From: Lachnospiraceae bacterium
GTDB lineage: Bacteria > Bacillota > Clostridia > Lachnospirales > Lachnospiraceae
Direction of reading: 5' to 3'
DNA length: 64,000 nucleotides
Assembly (NCBI GenBank): GCA_030531245.1
Contig: JAUNOA010000002.1
Coordinates: forward strand, 29,731 to 93,730
Part shown: positions 1 to 9,003 of the stretch, piece by piece
Layout: every line of letters starts with the position of its first letter
How positions within the stretch are numbered: the first letter of the stretch is position 1
Position numbers and translations under genes: made by a program
The notes under the pieces: model-generated
What the model was told of the DNA's origin: nothing
Seen by the model: only the letters and a program-made list of their open reading frames with translations
The model's database searches: none

Positions 1-266
1 AGGACATAACCCCGTTGTATGAAGACATCCAGGAACTTACTCCGGAGGAAAAAATGGGTGAATTCATGATTCTTGGACTCAGGATGACTCAAGGGGTATC
101 AGCGGCAGAGTTTCATGATCGTTTCGGTATGAATATGATGGAAAAATATGCAGAGGAAATCGAAAAGCATGTCAGACAGGGACTGCTGGATATTGATATG
201 CCGTATGTCAGACTGACAGAAAAGGGACTGGATCTGGCCAACGTGGTAATGCAGGACTTCATATAA
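1..266 (+). CDS. hemW: Radical SAM heme chaperone HemW-like protein, C-terminal end (partial)
   Basis: The gene enters from the left edge; the first whole codon is at base 3 and the stop is at 264-266. The visible 87 or so residues match the C-terminal winged-helix region of the HemW/HemN family: EEKMGEFMILGLRMTQGVS, then a FHDRFG segment, then a helix-rich end with VRLTEKGLDLANVVM before the last residues. The family is radical-SAM; HemW is thought to insert haem into membrane enzymes, and the family was formerly annotated as oxygen-independent coproporphyrinogen oxidase. The SAM-binding cysteines lie outside the window, so HemW and HemN cannot be told apart directly. HemW is preferred because this short ending with an xRLTEKGLxLxN motif is typical of it. 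Confidence 0.8.
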   Translation, partial: DITPLYEDIQELTPEEKMGEFMILGLRMTQGVSAAEFHDRFGMNMMEKYAEEIEKHVRQGLLDIDMPYVRLTEKGLDLANVVMQDFI

Positions 267-273
267 AAAACTC

Positions 274-302
274 TTGCATTATTTATACGATTGTGCTAAT
301 AT
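274..302 (+). promoter_or_regulatory. Sigma-A type promoter for tRNA-Gln
   Basis: TTGCAT at 274-279 and TAATAT at 297-302 are separated by 17 bases. The tRNA begins 18 bases after the -10 box, a normal distance for a tRNA with a short 5' leader. Confidence 0.6.
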
Positions 303-319
303 AGCAAGGTCGCGTAGAT

Positions 320-392
320 TGGGCTATCGCCAAATGGTAAGGCAACGGACTCTGACTCCGTCATTCTGAAGGTTCGAATCCTTCTAGCCCAG
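320..392 (+). tRNA. tRNA-Gln (anticodon CUG)
   Basis: A 73-base cloverleaf. The acceptor arms TGGGCTA and TAGCCCA pair, the anticodon stem ACGGA/TCCGT encloses loop CTCTGAC with anticodon CTG, and the T arm contains GGTTCGAATCC. The 5' base is U and the discriminator is G, both usual for glutamine tRNA. The CCA end is not encoded, since the DNA continues CTTAAG, so it must be added after transcription. Confidence 0.95.
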
Positions 393-399
393 CTTAAGA

Positions 400-430
400 A
401 AAAAGATGCTTTTAAGGCATCTTTTTTTTA
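400..430 (+). terminator. Intrinsic terminator after tRNA-Gln
   Basis: AAAAGATGC at 401-409 pairs with GCATCTTTT around a short TTTTAAG loop, and the 3' arm runs into an eight-T tract. It ends the tRNA transcript before the VanW gene. Confidence 0.85.
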
Positions 431-525
431 TTGTTTTACTATACCTTGTATGATATTATGTATCTGAAGTGATTTATACACAATATATTCAGCTATAACA
501 GAAAGATTGAGAGATTAATACATAA

Positions 526-2241
526 ATGTCAAACGGAGATTTTGAAGGTCGCTCCTCATCATATAAACAGCAATCGTCATCAAGAAAGCAATCAGGATCA
601 AGAAAGAAAAAACGCAAAAACAATCAGTTTTCCCCGGTCAAAGTCATGATTGCCGTGCTGATTCTTCTGTCAGCGATCGCGTTGATAATTCTTGGTGTGA
701 AACTGATAAAGAAAGCAGTGGATAAACCTGCAGCGGAAGAAGTTGAAACTGAAGTCCCGGAAGAGACTCTGGAAAAAGACGTGACTGTTGACGGAGTCAG
801 CATCAGCAGTCTGGGCAGGACACAGGCCAGGGTTGCAATCGAAAAAAAATACAACTGGTCCATGAAGGCAAAGCTTGCATCGGGTGAACCGGATTCATAT
901 GATATTTCCAGTCTGATTGTATCGAGTATAGACAGAACCCTTGATATGATTTATTCAGGTGCGGACCCGGAAGAGAGTTATACAATCAGTTTTGAAATCG
1001 ATGATTCTCTGCTTGATACCGAAATAGAAAACATGAAGGCTCTCTGGAACAAAGATGCAAAGAACGGATCAATTTCGGGTTTCGATAAAGAGACAGGACA
1101 TTTTACATATTCTGAATCGGAACCGGGTATATCAATCGATGAAGAGAAGCTTCGCAATGATATAAGAACTGCATTTGCCGCAAAAAAGTTTTCTGAGCAG
1201 ATCAGTGTAAATGCCGAAACAATCCAGCCTGACTTTGACGAAGAAAAGGCCAGAGAGATGTATAAGACTATCGGAACTTATACAACCAAGTCAACCAATA
1301 ACGCAGATAGAAACAACAATCTTAATCTTGCCTGCAATGCCATCGACGGCTTAGTGCTTCAGGTCGGAGAAGAATTTTCGTTCAATCACACTACCGGAAA
1401 GAGAAGCGCTGACCGGGGCTATAAGGAAGCGGCTGCTTATCAGAACGGTGAGGTCGTAAATGAACCCGGAGGCGGTGTATGCCAGGTTGCATCCACGCTT
1501 TACAATGCCGTTATTTTTTCAGGACTGGAGGTCACTGAAAGACATCCGCACACATATGCTCCGACATATGTTACACCGGGCGAGGACGCGACTGTAAGTT
1601 TTGACGGATATCAGGGACCGGATCTGAGATTTACCAATACGACAAGTTCCGCCATCGTGATACGGGCGCATTATGCAGACAGGACAGTCACCTGTTCGGT
1701 TATAGGTATTCCGATACTTGAAGAGGGTGAGAAGATATCGCTTCATTCCGAAAAAGTCGGAGAAACGGATGTTCCGGCTCCTGCAGTCGAGGACGATCCC
1801 TCTCTCGAACCGGGAATTCAGGTTCAGGTTTCAAGCGGTGACAAAGGCAGTACATGGAATACATATCTTAAGCATGAATATCCTGACGGACGGGTTACCG
1901 ATGAACTTTTCCATGTCAGCAAATATAGGGGGCATACTCCTAAGGTCAGAAGAAATCAGGCGACATGGGATCCGGCATATGAACTGCTGACACCTCAGAC
2001 GGGAAAGAACGAGGCCGGAGAAACCATACTGATATACTCCAATGCCGAGACAGCCACCGAGGAGGAACCTGATATAATTGAGGTCGGTCCGGGTCAGACG
2101 GAGACACGGGAGAGTGAAGCGCAGTATCCGGCACCGTCCGGGGATCAGAGTCCGCAGGAAGGCCCGGGTGGGGGCACGGATGAGGGAAGTTCTCCTGTTC
2201 CGGGAGATATACCTCTGGTTCCGGTGGTGCCTGTTCCGTAA
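526..2241 (+). CDS. VanW-domain membrane-anchored cell-envelope protein
   Basis: 571 residues. A Ser/Lys/Arg-rich cytoplasmic tail (1-37) precedes one membrane helix at about 39-60, so the rest is expected outside the cell. Residues about 80-250 resemble the YoaR-like putative peptidoglycan-binding domain. Residues about 262-390 form a VanW domain with the hallmarks FSFNHTTGKRS, GGGVCQVASTLYNA and HPHTYAPTYV. A basic, G5-like stretch follows, and the last 60 residues are Pro/Gly/Glu-rich and probably disordered. VanW-domain proteins are found beside vancomycin-resistance genes, but this stand-alone form is a common Clostridia envelope protein with unknown biochemistry; nothing here indicates resistance. 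The ATG at 526 has only a weak GAGAGA ribosome site. It is monocistronic between two terminators. Confidence 0.85.
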   Translation: MSNGDFEGRSSSYKQQSSSRKQSGSRKKKRKNNQFSPVKVMIAVLILLSAIALIILGVKLIKKAVDKPAAEEVETEVPEETLEKDVTVDGVSISSLGRTQARVAIEKKYNWSMKAKLASGEPDSYDISSLIVSSIDRTLDMIYSGADPEESYTISFEIDDSLLDTEIENMKALWNKDAKNGSISGFDKETGHFTYSESEPGISIDEEKLRNDIRTAFAAKKFSEQISVNAETIQPDFDEEKAREMYKTIGTYTTKSTNNADRNNNLNLACNAIDGLVLQVGEEFSFNHTTGKRSADRGYKEAAAYQNGEVVNEPGGGVCQVASTLYNAVIFSGLEVTERHPHTYAPTYVTPGEDATVSFDGYQGPDLRFTNTTSSAIVIRAHYADRTVTCSVIGIPILEEGEKISLHSEKVGETDVPAPAVEDDPSLEPGIQVQVSSGDKGSTWNTYLKHEYPDGRVTDELFHVSKYRGHTPKVRRNQATWDPAYELLTPQTGKNEAGETILIYSNAETATEEEPDIIEVGPGQTETRESEAQYPAPSGDQSPQEGPGGGTDEGSSPVPGDIPLVPVVPVP

Positions 2242-2257
2242 AAAACACAAAGAAATA

Positions 2258-2314
2258 ATACCTTTTCATTTGCAAAGATGCATAATCTTGCTATAATGAA
2301 AGGGTATTTTTTTG
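2258..2314 (+). terminator. Long terminator hairpin that also contains the por promoter -10 box
   Basis: ATACCTTTTCAT at 2258-2269 pairs with ATGAAAGGGTAT at 2296-2307 (one G-U pair) and is followed by seven Ts. A second inner pairing, GCAAAGAT with ATCTTGC, lies inside the loop. It should end the VanW transcript. Confidence 0.75.
2270..2297 (+). promoter_or_regulatory. Sigma-A type promoter for por
   Basis: TTGCAA at 2270-2275 and TATAAT at 2292-2297 are 16 bases apart. Initiation would fall near 2304, inside the 3' arm of the upstream terminator, so new transcripts would lack the 5' arm and could not form it. The ribosome site TAGGAGGA follows 12 bases before the por ATG. Confidence 0.6.
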
Positions 2315-2340
2315 TTAATAATATGTAGGAGGATTTTATT

Positions 2341-5300
2341 ATGGCAAAGAGAAAAATGGCTACTATGGATGGTAACCAGGCAGCGGCACATGCTTCCTAT
2401 GCGTATACCGAAGTAGCAGCAATGTACCCGATTACTCCTTCATCAGTTATGCCGGAGCATGTTGATGAGTGGGCGACAGAAGGTAGAAAGAACATTTTCG
2501 GGCGCCCTGTACAGATTACAGAAATGCAGTCTGAAGCAGGTGCAGCAGGTGCAGTTCACGGTATGTTATCTGCAGGTGCTCTTACAGCAACTTATACTGC
2601 TTCACAGGGTCTTCTTCTGATGATCCCTAACCTTTATAAGATTGCAGGTGAGCAGCTTCCGGGCGTTTTCAATGTTTCAGCCCGTGCAGTATCATCACAT
2701 GCACTTTCAATTTTCGGTGATCACTCGGATATTTACGCTTGCCGTCAGACAGGCTGCGCAATGCTTTGTGAATCATCCGTACAGGAAGTTATGGATCTTA
2801 CTCCGGTAGCTCATCTTGCAGCTATCAAGGGCAGAGTTCCTTTTATCAACTTCTTTGACGGTTTCAGAACATCACACGAGATTCAGAAGATTGAAGAGTG
2901 GGATTATGAAACACTTAAGGGATTCGCAGATATGGATGCCATTGCACAGTTCAAGGCAACTTGTATGAATCCTAATCATCCTAACCAGAAAGGTTCAGCT
3001 CAGAACCCGGATATCTTCTTCCAGGCACGTGAAGCATGCAACCCGTATTACGATGCACTTCCTGCAATCGTTCAGGATTATATGGACAAGATCAATGCAG
3101 AGATCGGTACACATTATCAGCTCTTCAACTACTACGGGGCAGAAGATGCCGAGTCTGTAATCGTTGCAATGGGTTCTGTAAATGATACTATCGAAGAAAC
3201 CATCGATTACTTGCTTGCAAAGGGTGAGAAGGTAGGTCTTGTCAAAGTTCGTCTGTACAGACCTTTCGCAGTTGATGCATTTGTTAAGAAGCTTCCGAAG
3301 ACTGTTAAGAGAATTTCCGTTCTTGACAGAACGAAGGAGCCGGGTTCAATCGGAGAGCCGTTATTCCTTGATGTTGTTGCAGCACTCAAGGGAACAGAGT
3401 TCAACGATATTCCTGTTTATTCAGGCCGTTACGGACTTGGTTCAAAGGATACAACACCGGCACAGATCGTTGCTGTATTTGAGAACACAGAAAAGCCGCA
3501 TTTCACAATCGGTATCAATGATGACGTTACAAACCTTTCACTGAAGACAGGTGCTCCGCTGGTTACAACACCGAAGGGAACAACAAACTGTAAGTTCTGG
3601 GGTCTTGGTGCAGACGGTACTGTAGGCGCAAACAAGAACTCTATCAAGATTATCGGTGACAACACGGATATGTTCGCACAGGCTTACTTTGATTATGACT
3701 CAAAGAAGTCAGGCGGTGTAACAATGTCACACCTCAGATTCGGACATACTCCTATCAAGTCAACGTACCTTATTACAAAGGCTGATTTCGTAGCTTGCCA
3801 TAATCCTTCATACGTTCGTAAATATAACATGGTGCAGGAACTTGTTGACGGAGGAACTTTCCTGCTCAACTGTGCATGGCCGGCTGACGAGGTTGGCAGT
3901 CATCTTCCGGGACAGGTTAAGAAGTTCATGGCAGATCACAATATCAAGTTCTACATCATAGATGGTGTTAAGATCGGTATCGAGACAGGCATGGGCCCGA
4001 CACGTATCAATACTATCCTTCAGTCTGCATTCTTCAAGCTTACAGGAATCATTCCTGAGGCTAAGGCTATCGAACTTATGAAGAAAGCTGCTCAGAAGAC
4101 ATACGGACGTAAGGGCGAAGATGTTGTTAAGAAGAACTGGGATGCAATCGATGCAGGCGCTCACGGTGTTGTAGAAGTAAAGATTCCTGCAGAGTGGGCA
4201 AACTGTGCAGATGAGGGTCTTAATACCACAAAGGTAGAGGGCGATTCAGATGTTGCAAAGTTTGTAAATACAATCCAGGCAGCAGTCAACTCTCAGACAG
4301 GAAACCAGCTTCCTGTATCTGCATTCAAGGATTATGTTGACGGTTCGACACCTTCAGGTGCCGCTGCATTTGAGAAACGTGGTATCGCAGTTTCAGTTCC
4401 TGTTTGGAATCCTGTAAACTGTATCCAGTGTAACTTCTGTGCTTATGTATGTCCTCATGCAGCTATCCGTCCGGTTGCAATGACAGCTGACGAAGTAGCA
4501 AAGGCTCCGGAAGGAATGCCGATGAAGGATATGATGGTTATGACGAACTACAAGTTCGCTATCGTAACATCAGCACTTGATTGTACAGGATGCGGTTCAT
4601 GTGCAAACGTATGTCCGGGCATGAAGGGCGAGAAGGCTCTTGAGATGAAGAACTGCGAAGAGAACGTAGGCATCCAGAAATATTTCGATTATGCGGTTAC
4701 TCTTGGTGAGAAGGAAGATGTTGTCAACCAGTTCAAGGTTGCAACAGTCAAGGGTTCACAGTTCAAGAAACCACTGCTTGAGTTCTCAGGCGCCTGTGCA
4801 GGATGCGGTGAAACACCGTATGCTAAACTGGTTACTCAGCTCTTCGGAGATAAGATGTACATTGCAAATGCTACAGGTTGTTCATCAATCTGGGGCAACT
4901 CATCACCTTCAACTCCTTACACAAAGAACGAGAAGGGACAGGGACCTGCATGGAATAACTCACTGTTCGAGGATAATGCAGAGTTCGGTTACGGAATGTT
5001 CCTGGGACAGCAGGCTATACGTGATGCTATCAAGGCCAATGTTGAGGTAATTGCTGCAAATACAGATATTGACAGTATCAAGGAAGCTTGCCAGGATTAC
5101 ATCGAGACATTTACATCAACAGAGAAGAACGGTCCTGCAGCGGACAAGATGTTCGATGCAATCAAGGGTATTGATTGTCCTGAGAAGGATTACATCTTTG
5201 CAAACAAGGATTTCGCAGCAAAGAAGAGCCAGTGGATCTTCGGCGGTGACGGATGGGCTTATGATATCGGATTCGGCGGACTTGATCATGTACTCGCATC

Positions 5301-5868
5301 AGGCAGAGATATCAATGTTCTTGTATTTGATACAGAAGTTTACTCAAATACAGGCGGTCAGTCATCCAAGTCTACAAAGACAGGTGCAGTTGCGCAGTTC
5401 GCAGCAGGCGGTAAAGAGACAAAGAAGAAAGATCTTGCATCTATCGCTATGAGCTATGGCTATGTATATGTTGCACAGGTATCAATGGGTGCTGATATGG
5501 CTCAGACAGTCAAGGCATTCAAAGAAGCAGAAGCTTATAACGGACCTTCACTTATCCTCGCATATGCTCCGTGTATCAACCATGGCATCAAGAAGGGCAT
5601 GAGCAAGGCTATGACAGAGGAGAAGCTTGCCGTTGAGACAGGATACTGGAATAACTTCAGATACAATCCTGACCTTGATACAAAGAAGTTTGTTCTTGAT
5701 TCAAAGGAGCCGACAGGTGATTATCAGGAGTTTCTTAAGGGAGAGGTTCGTTATGCATCACTTGTTCTGAAGAATCCTGAGAGAGCAGCCAAACTATTCA
5801 AGATCAATGAGAATGATGCAAAGGCTCGTTATGAGTATCTGAAGAAACTTGTAGATCTGTATAATTAA
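2341..5868 (+). CDS. nifJ: Pyruvate:ferredoxin (flavodoxin) oxidoreductase
   Basis: 1175 residues, the normal length of the single-chain enzyme that splits pyruvate and CoA into acetyl-CoA, CO2 and reduced ferredoxin in the cytoplasm. Domain order is pyrimidine-binding (starting near ATMDGNQAAAHASYAYTEVA), transketolase-like, gamma domain, then a two-cluster ferredoxin domain with CIQCNFCAYVC (C694 onward) and CTGCGSCANVC (C748 onward). The TPP domain follows with GACAGCGETPYAKL, GCSSIWG and GGDGWAYDIG, whose extra cysteines hold the proximal cluster. It is a single-gene unit with its own promoter, a strong TAGGAGGA site and gene-internal codon use rich in abundant-tRNA codons, consistent with very high expression in a fermenter. 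Confidence 0.97.
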   Translation: MAKRKMATMDGNQAAAHASYAYTEVAAMYPITPSSVMPEHVDEWATEGRKNIFGRPVQITEMQSEAGAAGAVHGMLSAGALTATYTASQGLLLMIPNLYKIAGEQLPGVFNVSARAVSSHALSIFGDHSDIYACRQTGCAMLCESSVQEVMDLTPVAHLAAIKGRVPFINFFDGFRTSHEIQKIEEWDYETLKGFADMDAIAQFKATCMNPNHPNQKGSAQNPDIFFQAREACNPYYDALPAIVQDYMDKINAEIGTHYQLFNYYGAEDAESVIVAMGSVNDTIEETIDYLLAKGEKVGLVKVRLYRPFAVDAFVKKLPKTVKRISVLDRTKEPGSIGEPLFLDVVAALKGTEFNDIPVYSGRYGLGSKDTTPAQIVAVFENTEKPHFTIGINDDVTNLSLKTGAPLVTTPKGTTNCKFWGLGADGTVGANKNSIKIIGDNTDMFAQAYFDYDSKKSGGVTMSHLRFGHTPIKSTYLITKADFVACHNPSYVRKYNMVQELVDGGTFLLNCAWPADEVGSHLPGQVKKFMADHNIKFYIIDGVKIGIETGMGPTRINTILQSAFFKLTGIIPEAKAIELMKKAAQKTYGRKGEDVVKKNWDAIDAGAHGVVEVKIPAEWANCADEGLNTTKVEGDSDVAKFVNTIQAAVNSQTGNQLPVSAFKDYVDGSTPSGAAAFEKRGIAVSVPVWNPVNCIQCNFCAYVCPHAAIRPVAMTADEVAKAPEGMPMKDMMVMTNYKFAIVTSALDCTGCGSCANVCPGMKGEKALEMKNCEENVGIQKYFDYAVTLGEKEDVVNQFKVATVKGSQFKKPLLEFSGACAGCGETPYAKLVTQLFGDKMYIANATGCSSIWGNSSPSTPYTKNEKGQGPAWNNSLFEDNAEFGYGMFLGQQAIRDAIKANVEVIAANTDIDSIKEACQDYIETFTSTEKNGPAADKMFDAIKGIDCPEKDYIFANKDFAAKKSQWIFGGDGWAYDIGFGGLDHVLASGRDINVLVFDTEVYSNTGGQSSKSTKTGAVAQFAAGGKETKKKDLASIAMSYGYVYVAQVSMGADMAQTVKAFKEAEAYNGPSLILAYAPCINHGIKKGMSKAMTEEKLAVETGYWNNFRYNPDLDTKKFVLDSKEPTGDYQEFLKGEVRYASLVLKNPERAAKLFKINENDAKARYEYLKKLVDLYN

Positions 5869-5978
5869 GTTTAGGAGATACAACTAAAATTTAGCGAAAT
5901 AAACTAAACTAAAATAATGGACGTTGTGCAAAATGCACTAAAAATCATCAAAGTTTAGGATTATTTCACAGTAGTCAA

Positions 5979-6016
5979 AAACCCACTATTTCAATATAAT
6001 ATTGGATAGTGGGTTT
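5979..6016 (+). terminator. Hairpin between por and the ABC binding-protein gene, with an embedded -10 box
   Basis: AAACCCACTAT at 5979-5989 pairs perfectly with ATAGTGGGTTT at 6006-6016, and the loop can pair further (CAATA with TATTG). There is no clear T-run after it, so termination would be partial at best. The loop contains TATAAT at 5995-6000, with TAGTCA 17 bases upstream as a poor -35. The remainder of 5869-6059 is AT-rich with no gene that I can see. Confidence 0.45.
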
Positions 6017-6059
6017 GCTGTATATATACAGTAAAACAAATATTTTAGGAGGAAAAAAC

Positions 6060-7340
6060 ATGAAGAAGATTTTTGCAATCGCACTGGCAGCTGTTATGGT
6101 TCTTTCTCTTGCAGCATGCGGTGGCTCAGCAGCACCTGCAGCAGAGGCAGCAGCACCTGCAGCAGAAGCAGCTGTTGAAGAAGCAGCTCCGGCTGAGAAC
6201 GTAGCTCAGGAAAAAGTTGAGATGGCAGCACCTGCAGCAGCAGAAGCTGAGGACGCTGTATCAGGACCTCTTTCAGAGGAAGAAGCAGCAGCAGCACGTG
6301 ATGCAGGAACACTTGTATCAGATGCTACAACAGGTTACGAGTACAGTGAGAACACAAAGTACTGGTACTATTCAAACTATCCTAACTATAAGGATTTCAA
6401 GGCTGACGGAGCAGTTAAGGTTGCATTCGTTTGCAAGTTCTCAGGCGCATGGTTCACACCAAAGCAGGAGTCACTTGGCGAGACAGTTAAGGCTGCAGGT
6501 TATGAGTACCTTTACATCGATGCAAACTCAGATGAGGGTGCATGGCTTGACGGTATCCAGAACATCATCAACCAGGATTTCGATGCAGTTGTTATGACAC
6601 CTGTAAACACAGCTCTCCTTCCGGACGCTATGGCTATGCTTCAGGATGCAGGTATCGCTTATCTTACAACTGATGACCCGGGTGCAGATGCATACGGATT
6701 CTATTCACCACACTATGGTCTTGATGACTACTATCTCCACAATGAGCTTGGTAAGCTTACAGCTAAGGCAGCAGAGGACAGAGGTTTCTTTGACGGCGTA
6801 GCTGATGATTACAGCGATTTCAGACTTGTATTCTGTGATTCACCTGCAGTTGAGGCCATTCACCTTCGTAACGTAGGTTTCTCAGATGCATTCATGGCTG
6901 CATATCCTGATATTCCGGAGTCATCAATCGAGTGGCTTGATTGCGGCGGATCACTTGGTGACGAAGTTATCGCTAAATTCGCTCCTTACGTAGAGGCTAA
7001 CAAGGCTAACGTTAAGAAGTGGGTTGTATCTTCAGGTGGTGCTGCATCTGTAGCTCCAAACGTAACAGTATTCAAAGAGAACGGTATCGCAGCTGAGGAT
7101 TGCCTCATTGCTGACTGCTTCTCAACAGAAGAGCCTATCCAGGTTATGCAGGAGAATCCTGATGACTGGAAGAACAGCTGCTTCGGAGCATTCCTTGCAT
7201 CAGCTCCTTCAGGAGTTGGTATGGGCGAGATCATCATCGACCTTGTTGAAAACGGAACACCGATCCCATGCTTCACAGGATATGCATTCATTCCTTGTGA
7301 TGCTACAACAGCAGACGAGATCCAGGCTACATATTTCTAA
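6060..7340 (+). CDS. ABC transporter substrate-binding lipoprotein (sugar-type, periplasmic-binding family 1)
   Basis: 426 residues. A classic lipoprotein signal ends in LAAC with Cys20 as the lipidated residue, so the protein is tethered outside the membrane. Residues 21-80 are an unusually long Ala/Glu/Pro-rich linker. The folded part (about 105-426) resembles type I ribose/galactose-type binding proteins, with FVCKFSGAWF, then INQDFDAVVMTPVN and ITYLTTDDPGADAYG-like segments. Because family 1 also binds purines, autoinducers and other small molecules, the ligand is not decided. The ATG at 6060 follows TTTAGGAGGAAAAAAC and starts the signal peptide, so upstream in-frame TTG starts are not used. 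It leads the importer operon and the catabolic block. Confidence 0.85.
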   Translation: MKKIFAIALAAVMVLSLAACGGSAAPAAEAAAPAAEAAVEEAAPAENVAQEKVEMAAPAAAEAEDAVSGPLSEEEAAAARDAGTLVSDATTGYEYSENTKYWYYSNYPNYKDFKADGAVKVAFVCKFSGAWFTPKQESLGETVKAAGYEYLYIDANSDEGAWLDGIQNIINQDFDAVVMTPVNTALLPDAMAMLQDAGIAYLTTDDPGADAYGFYSPHYGLDDYYLHNELGKLTAKAAEDRGFFDGVADDYSDFRLVFCDSPAVEAIHLRNVGFSDAFMAAYPDIPESSIEWLDCGGSLGDEVIAKFAPYVEANKANVKKWVVSSGGAASVAPNVTVFKENGIAAEDCLIADCFSTEEPIQVMQENPDDWKNSCFGAFLASAPSGVGMGEIIIDLVENGTPIPCFTGYAFIPCDATTADEIQATYF

Positions 7341-7380
7341 TAAGAAATACAAAGATTTGATAACTATTTAGTTATAAAAA

Positions 7381-7409
7381 GGGCGGCGACCATGTCGCCG
7401 CCCGATTTT
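7381..7409 (+). terminator. GC-rich hairpin between binding-protein and ATPase genes
   Basis: GGGCGGCGA at 7381-7389 and TCGCCGCCC at 7395-7403 form a nine-pair stem with a five-base loop, followed by GATTTTTAT. Placed after the binding-protein gene, it probably gives partial termination and 3'-end protection, so that the binding protein is made in excess over the membrane parts. Confidence 0.75.
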
Positions 7410-7469
7410 TATCTCACAGGAATTGTGTCCTGTCGAATTAGTAATAATAATAAACAGCGAGGTTAGTAT

Positions 7470-8981
7470 ATGGGTGACGTTATTTTAAGAGCAGAACATA
7501 TTTCCAAGTCTTTCTATGGAAACCAGGTTCTGGATAACGTTGAACTTTCTCTTGAGCCCGGTAAGGTCCATGCGCTTTGCGGCGAGAACGGTGCCGGTAA
7601 GTCCACTGTACTTAAGATTATTACAGGTATTTACACCAAGGATGCCGGTGAAATCTATCTTGAGGGAAAAGAAATCGACGTTCCAAACGTAGACACCGCT
7701 AAAAAGTATGGTATTCATGTAGTACCTCAGGAAATGCAGATGCTTCCTGAACTTTCAGTAGCGGAGAATATCTTCATAGGAAACCTGCCGAGAACAAAAG
7801 CAGGATTCATCGATTGGAAGACACTTTACAAAAGAGCAGAAGAAGTAAAAGCCATGCTTGGAGCTGCAGGTGAGAAGATCGACCTGAAGAAGAAAGCCGG
7901 CGATTACGGAATGGGTACATGGCAGCTGATAGAAATCATGCGTGCCTTTACTACAGATACAATCAAGGTAATAGCGTTTGATGAGCCTACATCATCTCTG
8001 TCAGATAAGGAAGTTGAAGTTCTTTTCGATCTCATCAGAGGTCTTCGTGAAAAAGGACTTGCCATCGTGTATGTAAGCCACAGACTTAAAGAAGTATTCG
8101 AACTTTGCGATCAGGTTTCCGTATTCCGTGACGGTAAATATATCGGAACACGTGAAGTTAAGGATATCAATACAAACGACCTCATCGCCATGATGATCGG
8201 TCGTGACCTCAATATGTTCGGTGATGTAACATTCGGAGCCGATGTTCAGGATGAAGTTGCTGTAAAGGCAACAAACTACTCACACGGAAAATTCTATCAG
8301 GATATCAACATTGAGGTTCATAAGGGAGAAATCCTCGGAATGTACGGACTGGTTGGTGCCGGACGTACTGAGTTCGTAAGAGGTCTTTTCGGAGCCGATC
8401 CGAAAGACTCCGGTGAGCTTGAGATTTTCGGAAAGAAAGTCAACATCAAGATTCCGCGTGATGCTATCGCAGCCGGTATCGGCCTTGTAACAGAGGACCG
8501 TCGTCAGGAAGGACTTTTACTGATACAGTCTATTAAATGGAATATCAGTATGACAAACTTCCCTGCAATCACCGGTGCACTCGGAATGCTTGATATGAAG
8601 AAAGAAAAAGCATATGCCGAAGAAGGTATGACAAAGTTCCGTGTTAAGGCAACAGGTATCGAGCAGGTTGCAGGAGGCCTTTCAGGCGGTAATCAGCAGA
8701 AGGTTGTTCTTGCAAAATGGGTCAATGCCGATTGTCAGGTACTCATCGTCGATGAGCCTACACGTGGTATCGATGTCGGTGCCAAGGCAGAAGTTTATGC
8801 AGCACTGCATGCTCTTGCAAAACAGGGCAAGGCAATAATCATGGTTTCATCTGAGTTACCTGAGATACTCGGTGTTTCTGACAGAATCGTTGTTATGTGC
8901 GAAGGAAAGCAGACAGCAGAGATAGTCAACAGGCCGGGTCTTTCAGAAGAAGAAGTAATTCAGTATGCATTCTCAAAGTAA
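7470..8981 (+). CDS. Sugar-type ABC transporter ATP-binding protein (two NBDs)
   Basis: 503 residues with two fused nucleotide-binding domains as in RbsA/MglA. The first has Walker A GENGAGKST at 38-46 and Walker B with DEPTSS near 169-175. Its signature helix is degenerate (YGMGTWQLIEI instead of LSGGQ). The second has a degenerate Walker A (GLVGAGRTE, near 292) but a good signature LSGGNQQK (near 404) and DEPTRGID (near 426). This asymmetry is usual for the ribose/galactose subfamily, in which only one composite site hydrolyses ATP. It energises import by the two permeases directly downstream. The ATG at 7470 follows AGCGAGGTTAGTAT. Confidence 0.93.
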   Translation: MGDVILRAEHISKSFYGNQVLDNVELSLEPGKVHALCGENGAGKSTVLKIITGIYTKDAGEIYLEGKEIDVPNVDTAKKYGIHVVPQEMQMLPELSVAENIFIGNLPRTKAGFIDWKTLYKRAEEVKAMLGAAGEKIDLKKKAGDYGMGTWQLIEIMRAFTTDTIKVIAFDEPTSSLSDKEVEVLFDLIRGLREKGLAIVYVSHRLKEVFELCDQVSVFRDGKYIGTREVKDINTNDLIAMMIGRDLNMFGDVTFGADVQDEVAVKATNYSHGKFYQDINIEVHKGEILGMYGLVGAGRTEFVRGLFGADPKDSGELEIFGKKVNIKIPRDAIAAGIGLVTEDRRQEGLLLIQSIKWNISMTNFPAITGALGMLDMKKEKAYAEEGMTKFRVKATGIEQVAGGLSGGNQQKVVLAKWVNADCQVLIVDEPTRGIDVGAKAEVYAALHALAKQGKAIIMVSSELPEILGVSDRIVVMCEGKQTAEIVNRPGLSEEEVIQYAFSK

Positions 8982-9003
8982 GTCTGGAAAGGGGAGAAAT
9001 TAT

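Noticed and set aside
526..2241. Vancomycin-resistance role for the VanW-domain gene
   Set aside because: No vanA/B/H/X/R/S-type genes nearby, and the domain is common in stand-alone envelope proteins of Clostridia.
6094..6312. Antisense frame rich in Leu opposite the binding-protein linker
   Set aside because: A by-product of the Ala/Glu repeat (GCAGCA words read on the other strand as CTGCTG); no ribosome site or family.
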